NCBI GenBank assembly: GCA_002747735.1
Contig: PDQE01000012.1
Span: 1-11,772, forward strand
Reading direction: 5' to 3'
Source: Flavobacteriales bacterium
Lineage (GTDB): Bacteria > Bacteroidota > Bacteroidia > Flavobacteriales > Flavobacteriaceae
DNA length: 11,772 bases
A model generated the notes under the pieces. That model had not been told where the DNA came from. It was given only the letters and a program-made list of their open reading frames with translations, and did not search any database. The translations under genes and the position numbers were made by a program. Positions 1-6,358 of the stretch are shown in pieces; within the stretch, counting starts at the first letter, position 1; every line of letters starts with the position of its first letter.

Positions 1-53
1 GCTCTAAGCTCGGACTCGCTCTCTTGAATATTAACATCTATTTGTTTTGCCAT
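1..53 (-). CDS. 5' end of a gene cut by the window edge; possibly an IS630-type transposase
   Basis: Reading leftwards from the ATG at 51-53, the frame is open to the window edge and gives MAKQIDVNIQESESELR. Only 17 residues are visible, so no domain can be shown. From memory, this style of N-terminus (MAKxI-x-I-x-ESxxEL) resembles the helix-turn-helix start of IS630-family transposases of Bacteroidota, which continue with a long helix and a winged helix-turn-helix. That assignment is an inference. Supporting context is a repeat at 183-209, upstream of the gene, that recurs in a palindromic element at 8957-9119. It is separated from gldN by a terminator, so it is a separate transcription unit. 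It could equally be an unrelated small hypothetical protein. Confidence 0.4.
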   Translation of the reverse strand, partial: MAKQIDVNIQESESELR

Positions 54-182
54 ATGGAAATTTACAAATAATTGAGTAAATTAACAAAAGAAATTGTATT
101 ACCTACAAAGGTTTTTAGTCCAAAGCGTGATTCGTCTTGATAGTACAGATCAATGCTATCATATTTGTCTTTATTTATTTAG

Positions 183-209
183 ATTATACCAAATCCAATA
201 TAGTATTAT
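183..209 (+). repeat. Copy of the end sequence of the palindromic element at 8957-9119
   Basis: Bases 189-209 match 9082-9102 at 20 of 21 positions in the same orientation; the only difference is t204 against c9097. The ten bases 183-192 (ATTATACCAA) also match 8955-8964, the left edge of that element. Part of the site (197-206) forms a perfect 10-base inverted repeat with 279-288, around the gldN terminator. No full second copy of the element is visible here, so this looks like a solo end or a decayed copy. Confidence 0.6.
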
Positions 210-230
210 GAAGGTAAGACTTGGAGGGAT

Positions 231-274
231 AATAATAAAAAAACTCCTGCTCAGCTATTGCCGGCAGGAGTCTT
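231..274 (-). terminator. Rho-independent terminator of the gldKLMN unit
   Basis: On the minus strand, just past the gldN stop, ACTCCTGC (264-271) pairs perfectly with GCAGGAGT (243-250) across a 13-base loop. A run of T follows (A at 237-242 on the plus strand, within an A/T stretch from 231). The stem starts about 10 bases beyond the stop codon. This is the clearest intrinsic terminator in the window and marks the end of the T9SS operon. Confidence 0.85.
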
Positions 275-281
275 AGACATA

Positions 282-1184
282 CTATATTAAGTAATTCTTT
301 CTTAGTAATTCCACATATCCAGTTCTTTGTTTCTTTTTAGATTCCAAGACTTGGAAAAGTGCATTTCCTTTTATGTATTCTGCCACATCTCTATTTCCAT
401 AAATATTTTCTTCCCTGTAAATGCTGGCATCAAATCGCCTGGCATTTAATAAGTGGTCATAAGATATAGGAAAGGCAGAATTTTCCGGATTAAAAACCTT
501 CATATTATGTGTTACTTCTCTGGCACCGGGATACCACACCCAAAAAATAGGTATTAACTCTTCCTGACCTCCGGATCGGTCTATAAAATTAACATCCGGA
601 GCAACGGGAGCTATACCAAGTAATCTGTATTTTAATTCTCCCTGCCTTTTGTCAAAATACCATACCCCTTTTATCTGGATACCGGTAATGTCTCCTGAAG
701 TTATATCTCTCCTATCTACATATTCATCGGTAATAGCCTCTTCACCTTGGTTAAGTAATTCATAACCGGCATCACTGGTATCTATTCTGGACAAACGGCC
801 TTTGATTTCTTCATACGTCAGTTTAGTCTCAAAATAGGAATCATCATATACATCTACTATTTCACCGTTTTTAATGCCTCTAAGTAAGGTATCATAAAGA
901 GATCTTCTACTAGAGCTAATGTTGTTTGTATCTATGGGATAATAAAATGGCAAATTAATCTTTTCATTCAAATCTATATACTCCCATACAACTTTAGACC
1001 ATAATATATCTCTGTCATCAATATATCCATAAGGTAATGGCCCGTCGTTATCAGCTGCCATTTGCTCCGGCGTTTTCATCCCAATCTCTTCGGGAATCTT
1101 TGCGTTGAGTAAATTGGCCTGTGCATAGATAGTTTGTCCTGCGACAAAAGCAATGCACGCTATTAAAAAACCTCTCAATTTCAT
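282..1184 (-). CDS. gldN: Gliding motility / T9SS ring protein GldN
   Basis: GldN (PorN in Porphyromonas) is a periplasmic part of the T9SS trans-envelope complex. With the lipoprotein GldK it forms the ring under the outer membrane that the GldLM motor contacts. The product is 300 residues, the usual size. It begins with a Sec signal peptide: KLR, a hydrophobic core at about residues 5-18, then IYA-Q, so cleavage after Ala21 is likely. The mature part is mixed charged and aromatic, with GVWYFDKRQGELKYRLLGIAPV and a PIFWVWYPG stretch typical of the family. It is the last gene of gldKLMN, starts 11 bases after the gldM stop, and is followed at once by a terminator. It ends with TAG at 282-284. 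Only one gldN-type gene is present; the gldO paralogue known in some Flavobacterium is not in this window. Confidence 0.93.
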   Translation of the reverse strand: MKLRGFLIACIAFVAGQTIYAQANLLNAKIPEEIGMKTPEQMAADNDGPLPYGYIDDRDILWSKVVWEYIDLNEKINLPFYYPIDTNNISSSRRSLYDTLLRGIKNGEIVDVYDDSYFETKLTYEEIKGRLSRIDTSDAGYELLNQGEEAITDEYVDRRDITSGDITGIQIKGVWYFDKRQGELKYRLLGIAPVAPDVNFIDRSGGQEELIPIFWVWYPGAREVTHNMKVFNPENSAFPISYDHLLNARRFDASIYREENIYGNRDVAEYIKGNALFQVLESKKKQRTGYVELLRKNYLI

Positions 1185-1195
1185 AATCTTATAAT

Positions 1196-2737
1196 TTAAT
1201 TTGTTAATTCAACATTTAAAGGATTTACTTTCTTTAAGTAATATCCGCTGTTACCCGCTAACGATGCTTTTACATCAAATATTGTAACCATGTCTCCTTT
1301 TCTGGCTTTGCTAAGTGCTCTTATAGCTGCGGCATTAAATTTCCTGCCTCTTACCTTTACCGTAGCTGCTCCGGGTACTTTTACGCTAAATCCGGATACG
1401 TTAATCTTCAAATCAAATTCAAAGTCAGGAATAATTGCACTTACAGACATCTTTTGCAAAGAACTCTTAGGCATTTTAATAACACCGTATTCACTTCCTC
1501 TCACCGCTGCTACAGGAGCAGGTATATCCTTAATTCTAAAGGTCTGAGCAGAAGAAACAGATGTACCGTCAGGTAATTTACCGGTTACGTTAATCTTTAC
1601 CGTTTTACCTTTTCCGGGATTCATCATATACTTACCTAGCCCACTTGCTTTACGTAAACCTGGAGCATTGGCTGTAATAGAGTTGTCAGGTACACCGGGC
1701 ATAGAGATTGTAATAGGGTTTTGTACACCTCTATATACTACATTCATTTTATCTGCAGAGATTACCGCACTGTTTGGCTTAGCCACAACAGCATATTTGG
1801 TATCTATTGGCAATCTCACCAAAGAATCACCTTCTTTAAAGACAAATTCACCTTTTATGTCATTTTCGCCTACATTACCGGCAGGAAAGTCTAAGACTGC
1901 TCCACCTCCCTGAATATTGGTAATTTCTTTTCCGTTTACAATAACCTTTGTTGGTTTTAAACTGGCATCATACCTGCCTAATACTATTTTTCCCTTAAAG
2001 TTAGCTCCTTGCAAAGTAGCAGGGTTATCCGGTACTAAAATAGTGGTATAGTTGGTCATAGACACATCACTTTCTAACTGGCCATGTACCATAGCGGTAA
2101 GCATTTCGTTTTCGGTTGCTTTAATGTCCGCTTGCATTTGGGTTAAATTGGTAATGGTGGTTATCAACGGAAAACCTTCATATCGATTGTTAATCCAAGG
2201 TTGCTTAGTGCCTTCTCCGGTTAATTGCTCAGAAGTATCAAAACGTCTGTCCACATTGGCCGAAATAGCCTTATATTCATCGCCTAATATTTCATTTACT
2301 TTGGTACGGTACGTATTTATTTTATCAATAAATGCTTTACCGTTTTCCGTAAGTTGCTCACCTTTAAAGAAGTAGGTGTTACCCGCATCTTCACCGTCCA
2401 TAGACTCATAATTGGTTGGGTCTTCCACATTAGCCACTAAATCCGCTTTCATTTTTTCTAAATGTGCATTGAAGTCTAAAGACAATGCCTGGATTTTTTG
2501 AGCTTTTTCGTTATGCTCTCTATACTTGTCCGGTTGATCTGCCGCTTTGGTAGCCAGACTGGCATAAGTAGCTACGTTCTTATTTTCCGCCGTTGCATTA
2601 GCATCGGTTATTTTTTCGTTCATGTAACCAAAAGCCGAAAGTACTTGCTTACTCATATTCATTGCCAACATAGCAATAAACACTAAGTACATTAAGTTAA
2701 TCATTTTCTGCCTTGGTGATAATTTACCTCCTGCCAT
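1196..2737 (-). CDS. gldM: T9SS / gliding motor protein GldM
   Basis: GldM (PorM) is the inner-membrane motor subunit. A dimer of GldM sits inside a GldL pentamer and carries motion through the periplasm to the GldKN ring. The 513-residue product starts MAGGKLSPRQKMIN, then has a single transmembrane helix at about residues 12-33. The rest is periplasmic: a mostly helical first domain to about residue 225, then beta-rich Ig-like domains to the end (VVAKPNSAVISADKMNVVYRG and later repeats). Arg9 is kept; in Flavobacterium johnsoniae the equivalent arginine is thought to face the GldL proton-site glutamate. The length matches the family. The gene lies 47 bases after gldL and 11 bases before gldN, so co-transcription is very likely. 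Confidence 0.96.
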   Translation of the reverse strand: MAGGKLSPRQKMINLMYLVFIAMLAMNMSKQVLSAFGYMNEKITDANATAENKNVATYASLATKAADQPDKYREHNEKAQKIQALSLDFNAHLEKMKADLVANVEDPTNYESMDGEDAGNTYFFKGEQLTENGKAFIDKINTYRTKVNEILGDEYKAISANVDRRFDTSEQLTGEGTKQPWINNRYEGFPLITTITNLTQMQADIKATENEMLTAMVHGQLESDVSMTNYTTILVPDNPATLQGANFKGKIVLGRYDASLKPTKVIVNGKEITNIQGGGAVLDFPAGNVGENDIKGEFVFKEGDSLVRLPIDTKYAVVAKPNSAVISADKMNVVYRGVQNPITISMPGVPDNSITANAPGLRKASGLGKYMMNPGKGKTVKINVTGKLPDGTSVSSAQTFRIKDIPAPVAAVRGSEYGVIKMPKSSLQKMSVSAIIPDFEFDLKINVSGFSVKVPGAATVKVRGRKFNAAAIRALSKARKGDMVTIFDVKASLAGNSGYYLKKVNPLNVELTN

Positions 2738-2784
2738 AATTTTCTAATAGATTTTTCTAGTTAATAAATAGTTTAAAGTGTTTA

Positions 2785-3426
2785 TTACGCTCTATTAGAC
2801 ATAGCAGATAGCATACCGCCATATACTCCATTTAAAGAAGATAAATTAGTAGCCAATGATTCCATTTGTTCTTTTAGTCTTTCGGTATTTTCGGCTACAG
2901 CTTCACTCATTTGAGATTGTTTAGCTGCACTTTCGTATTGTACTTGGTACAGGCTGTTTAGCGACTCCATATTGGCAGCAGCCATTGTAAGTTGTTCACT
3001 GTATTTGTTATTAGCAACAACTGAATCTGCAGCGGGGCCAATATTTTCAGCCGCACCGGCAAAGTTTTGGATACTGGTAGCCAATCTGCTCATTTTTTCT
3101 GAGTCTAAATTAGCTTCGGCTAACATATTGTCTAATTTTTGGGACAATAAGCTCTCCGCATCACTTTTAGCTTCACGATCCACAGCTTCTCCACCAGCCA
3201 ACTCAGGGTATACCAAAGACCAGTCTAAATCTTCGTCAACCGGTTCAAATGCGGATATTACGAATACAATAGCCTCTGTTACCAGTCCAATGGTTAACAT
3301 TACACCACCGCTTAAAGGGCCGATGCTAAAGTGTAAAATTTTAAATAACGCTCCGATAATTACTACCGCAGCTCCAAGACCGTAGGTCATGTTCATAATT
3401 TTCTTTTTTCTAATTGAATTTGCCAT
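2785..3426 (-). CDS. gldL: T9SS / gliding motor protein GldL
   Basis: GldL (PorL) is the proton-conducting stator-like part of the T9SS motor in the inner membrane. The 213-residue product has two transmembrane helices, about residues 14-32 and 39-60, followed by a long cytoplasmic, Gln/Glu/Ser-rich helical tail likely to form coiled coil. Residues known to be important in F. johnsoniae GldL (Tyr13, Lys27, His30, Glu49, Glu59) appear here with a +2 offset as Tyr15, Lys29, His32, Glu51 (in LVTEAIVF) and Glu61. The proton pathway therefore looks intact. The start MANSIRKKKIMN keeps the usual short cytoplasmic N-terminus. It follows gldK by 84 bases and precedes gldM by 47. Confidence 0.96.
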   Translation of the reverse strand: MANSIRKKKIMNMTYGLGAAVVIIGALFKILHFSIGPLSGGVMLTIGLVTEAIVFVISAFEPVDEDLDWSLVYPELAGGEAVDREAKSDAESLLSQKLDNMLAEANLDSEKMSRLATSIQNFAGAAENIGPAADSVVANNKYSEQLTMAAANMESLNSLYQVQYESAAKQSQMSEAVAENTERLKEQMESLATNLSSLNGVYGGMLSAMSNRA

Positions 3427-3510
3427 AATTTTAAATTTTGCAGGTTAATATATGTTAAGTTGGTTTTTTAAACGTTAATAATTCTATTTTGTTATAGTTG
3501 TTAATAATTT

Positions 3511-4911
3511 TTATTTCTCTCTCATTTTTGTTCCCATGTAATCCTGTACAGTTCTAAAACCGATATAGCTTCTGGCAGAATCTGCATACTCATAATCTCT
3601 GGTACTTACCTCTAAGAAGTAAGCTACGTCTTTCCAGGAACCGCCTCTTACTACTTTTCTTTTATTGGTTTCGTCTTCCACATTCGGGTTCATGGTAGAA
3701 CCGAGGTAATACGATACCGGATTGTAAGCAGTATTAGTCCATTCTGAGACATTACCCGCCATATTATACAGTCCGTAGTCATTTGGGTTAAAGGATTTTG
3801 CTTCCATGGTGTATAATGCTCCATCTACAGCATAGTCTCCTCTTTCGGGTTTAAAATTCGCCAAGAAACAGCCTCTATCATCTAATGTATAAGGACCTCC
3901 CCAAGGATATTTTGCATATTCCAATCCACCACGGGCAGCATATTCCCATTCTGCTTCGGTAGGTAATCTAAAGTTAGGAACTTTACCACCACCTTTAGTG
4001 GTAGCGAGATACCTGTTTTTCTTTTGAGTTCTAAAATCACAAAACGCCTGAGCCTGTTGCCATTTTACACCCACCACGGGATAATCATTATAGGCCTGAT
4101 GCCAAAAATAATCCTGATGCATAGGATCATTATACGAATAGTTAAAGTCTCTTACCCAAACAGTAGTATCAGGATACACCTTAACTTCGTGTTTTTTGAT
4201 AAAATCTTTTCTGCTACTGCCACTTCGTGCTGCTTTTTCCCTATCAAAAGTAAAGTACCTATACGTCAGTTTTTCTGTATCTACAATACGCCTGCCGTCA
4301 AAAGATTCTGAAATGGGCAAATAGATGCTATCCATGGCTTCTGCATAATAAACGTCAGGATATTCAGCTACATTCCATATTAAATCCACATCCCAGTTTA
4401 AGGCCTTACCTTCTGTAGGAGAATTTAAATCTCCCAAACTACCGTAATTGTCCATCATATATTTATAATAAACATTAGCAGTAGTATCCGGCTCTGCGAA
4501 TTTATATTTTTGTATTCCTGAACCATCACCTCTGCCACTGGATCCTTCGTCTAAATCTGCACTGGCAGCACCGAAGCCTTGTTCTTCGGCTAAAATAGCC
4601 AATTGGGTCCTCACAATAGAGTCTCTTACCCAAGTAACAAATTCTCGGTATTCACTGTTTGTAATTTCAGTTTCATCCATATAAAACGGCCGAACTGTAA
4701 CGGTTCTGGAAGGCGTATTTAACGCTCCAGCCACGTCTTCATCCACTTTTCCCATAGTAAAAGCACCGCCGGGAATAAGGGTCATGCCCAATGGTTTTTC
4801 CGGAAAAAATTTCTTTTTTGAACGCACTCCGGTTAATTCACCTCTATCGCTGGAACCACAACTTGTAAGTATAAAAGTTGCCAGTAATACATATAAGGTT
4901 ATTTTTCTCAT
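3511..4911 (-). CDS. gldK: T9SS / gliding lipoprotein GldK
   Basis: GldK (PorK) is an outer-membrane lipoprotein on the periplasmic face that forms the T9SS ring with GldN. The 466-residue product opens with a lipoprotein signal peptide, hydrophobic from residue 4, and the lipobox LTSC with Cys18 as the lipidated residue. From about residue 42 (MTLIPGGAFTMG) to residue 458 (IGFRTV) it is a formylglycine-generating-enzyme/SUMF1-like fold, with the hallmark blocks PFYMDETEITNSEYREF, FRLPTEAEWEYAARGG, NMAGNVSEW and VVRGGSW. Only three cysteines occur (Cys18, AFCDF, DRGCF). The paired active-site cysteines of true FGE are absent, as is normal for GldK, so it is structural. A Gly/Ser-rich stretch at about residues 113-133 looks like a flexible surface loop. 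It is the first gene of gldKLMN. Confidence 0.95.
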   Translation of the reverse strand: MRKITLYVLLATFILTSCGSSDRGELTGVRSKKKFFPEKPLGMTLIPGGAFTMGKVDEDVAGALNTPSRTVTVRPFYMDETEITNSEYREFVTWVRDSIVRTQLAILAEEQGFGAASADLDEGSSGRGDGSGIQKYKFAEPDTTANVYYKYMMDNYGSLGDLNSPTEGKALNWDVDLIWNVAEYPDVYYAEAMDSIYLPISESFDGRRIVDTEKLTYRYFTFDREKAARSGSSRKDFIKKHEVKVYPDTTVWVRDFNYSYNDPMHQDYFWHQAYNDYPVVGVKWQQAQAFCDFRTQKKNRYLATTKGGGKVPNFRLPTEAEWEYAARGGLEYAKYPWGGPYTLDDRGCFLANFKPERGDYAVDGALYTMEAKSFNPNDYGLYNMAGNVSEWTNTAYNPVSYYLGSTMNPNVEDETNKRKVVRGGSWKDVAYFLEVSTRDYEYADSARSYIGFRTVQDYMGTKMREK

Positions 4912-4947
4912 ACAGTCTAGTTTAAGATCCTAAGATTAATAAGGAAA

Positions 4948-4979
4948 CAATTATTATTTAATACTAATTTTTCGCCAAA
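4948..4979 (-). promoter_or_regulatory. gldK: Weak candidate promoter for gldKLMN
   Basis: In the 131-base gap upstream of gldK, the minus strand has TTTG (4976-4979), a 19-base spacer, then TAATAATTG (4948-4956). The spacing fits the Bacteroidota pattern TTTG-N19-TAnnTTTG, but the second box is a poor match. It would allow gldKLMN to be transcribed separately from the arginase-like gene. This is a guess from pattern only. Confidence 0.25.
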
Positions 4980-5042
4980 AAAACGATTAAACATTTTTAT
5001 TGGACACTTTTAGAACGTGAAAAAATTACTTTTAGTGTACAA

Positions 5043-6200
5043 CTAATTTAATTTTCTAAATGTTTTGTACCACCTGTCCGGGATGACTTGATTACCCGCA
5101 CTATGGTAATCTTTAACGGTACAGGGAACTAACGTTCTTTTTGTAGAATTATTACTTTTAATCTCTACATCCATCCACCATCTGTTACTCTTGTTACTTT
5201 TGTAGAAATTTATTGTGGTGTCCTCTATGGGAACAATATATTTGGTGTAGTCTTTTTTTGAGCCAAACGGATATTCGTTTAATCTAAAATTATACCCTTC
5301 TATAAAATACCAAATCATCTGAGCCATCAAATGAGCGGTTTGTGCTTTTTTGTCATATTTAGCATTGTATTCATACAACCCGAATGACGAAACTTTATCA
5401 CTAATACCTGCGTATCTAGCTATGGCACATATCTGTTCGCCGTAGAAGCCATTAGGTACCGCATTGTTATTGGCCGGTGCCTCTGCTCTCCTTACAGCTC
5501 CCATATCTATACTTACAATATCGGCATCACGAAGAATAGGCTCTACTATTTTAAGGTCTTGGGCAACTTCCCCAAGGCGATATGCGTCAAAATTTAATCT
5601 CTCAATTAAATCCAAGACTTCTTGGGAATTAAAATAAGTCTGATAACCAATATTGCTGTAATTAAATAAATTGGCCGGTGTTTCCATCACAATTTTACTC
5701 AGGTAAGACTCCGAAGTTAATTCATCATCTATATTTCCCAAGTCAAATTTGGAATCTACCACCGTTAAATTTACGGTTTGCTCCAAATGGTCATAGGCCC
5801 GATAATTTGCATAAGTAAGATTCTGGCTGCCACCTATTATAATAGGTACAATATTCTTTTTAATTAACAACACACAAATCTCTTGTAAAGCATGAAAGGT
5901 GTCTTGTTCTGTATTTCCAGGCAGCAGATTGCCCAAATCGGCAATATTTGCATACCAATTACCGGGGAAAAGTTCGTATAGTGCTTTTCTTAAATCGTCC
6001 AGTTCCTTTCCTGTACCGACATTATCTATTGCTCCCCTATCTTCGCCCACGCCGATAATGGCCAACTGTAATTCTTCCAGTTCCGGAATACCATTTTGTT
6101 TTGAATGTATCCTAACGGTTTTTCCCAATGTTTGTTCAGGCATTAAGGCAATATGTGCAATGATGGAATCTGGTACCGGTGATAGCGTTTCTAAAGGCAT
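5043..6200 (-). CDS. Arginase-fold (ureohydrolase family) protein with a degraded metal site
   Basis: The 385-residue product has the arginase/formimidoylglutamase fold: a GG block at residues 123-126, a D-x-x-x-D block at 149-153, an S-x-D block at 230-234, and a YEYNAKYDKKAQTA block at 276-289 corresponding to VExxPxxD..TA. Homologues are commonly annotated as formimidoylglutamase (hutG-like). The key motifs are changed. GGDHS reads GGSQN, so the His ligand is Gln126. DAHxD reads DSKFD, with Lys151 for His. SxDxD reads SIDMG, with Gly234 for Asp. Only Asp149, Asp153 and Asp232 of the six usual Mn ligands remain. Hydrolase activity is therefore doubtful. About 75 extra residues follow the fold (roughly 310-385). 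There is no signal peptide, so it is cytoplasmic. It lies 131 bases upstream of gldK and 158 downstream of topA, in the same orientation, with no hut genes nearby. A role linked to the T9SS is inferred from position only. Confidence 0.85.
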   Translation of the reverse strand: MPLETLSPVPDSIIAHIALMPEQTLGKTVRIHSKQNGIPELEELQLAIIGVGEDRGAIDNVGTGKELDDLRKALYELFPGNWYANIADLGNLLPGNTEQDTFHALQEICVLLIKKNIVPIIIGGSQNLTYANYRAYDHLEQTVNLTVVDSKFDLGNIDDELTSESYLSKIVMETPANLFNYSNIGYQTYFNSQEVLDLIERLNFDAYRLGEVAQDLKIVEPILRDADIVSIDMGAVRRAEAPANNNAVPNGFYGEQICAIARYAGISDKVSSFGLYEYNAKYDKKAQTAHLMAQMIWYFIEGYNFRLNEYPFGSKKDYTKYIVPIEDTTINFYKSNKSNRWWMDVEIKSNNSTKRTLVPCTVKDYHSAGNQVIPDRWYKTFRKLN

Positions 6201-6358
6201 TTTTTATTAAATGTTAATATTTGATATTAGGTAGTTTTAGGGTTTGGGGTTGTACATTTTTGGCCACCTATTGGATAATTGATAAACCTCAACCTGAATT
6301 TATTCGGAAATAGAGGTGCTGTACCAAAGATTGCCAACTGAATACCAGCCACTGCTTA

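Noticed and set aside
94..276. A 60-codon plus-strand open frame
   Set aside because: It runs through the repeat copy and the gldN terminator, has no recognisable protein features, and looks random.
1290..2686. Several plus-strand open frames opposite gldM
   Set aside because: They are antisense shadows of a well-identified gene and have no family features.
2972..3385. A 137-codon plus-strand open frame opposite gldL
   Set aside because: It is entirely antisense to gldL; the Ala/Ser/Thr-rich composition follows from the complementary codons.
3474..3508. Direct repeat GTTAATAAT (3474-3482 and 3500-3508) between gldK and gldL
   Set aside because: It is a short A/T-only type repeat in a spacer; not enough to call an operator.
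5006..5035. Direct repeat ACTTTTAG (5006-5013 and 5028-5035) upstream of gldK
   Set aside because: It is eight bases in AT-rich DNA with no further copies, so it could easily be chance.
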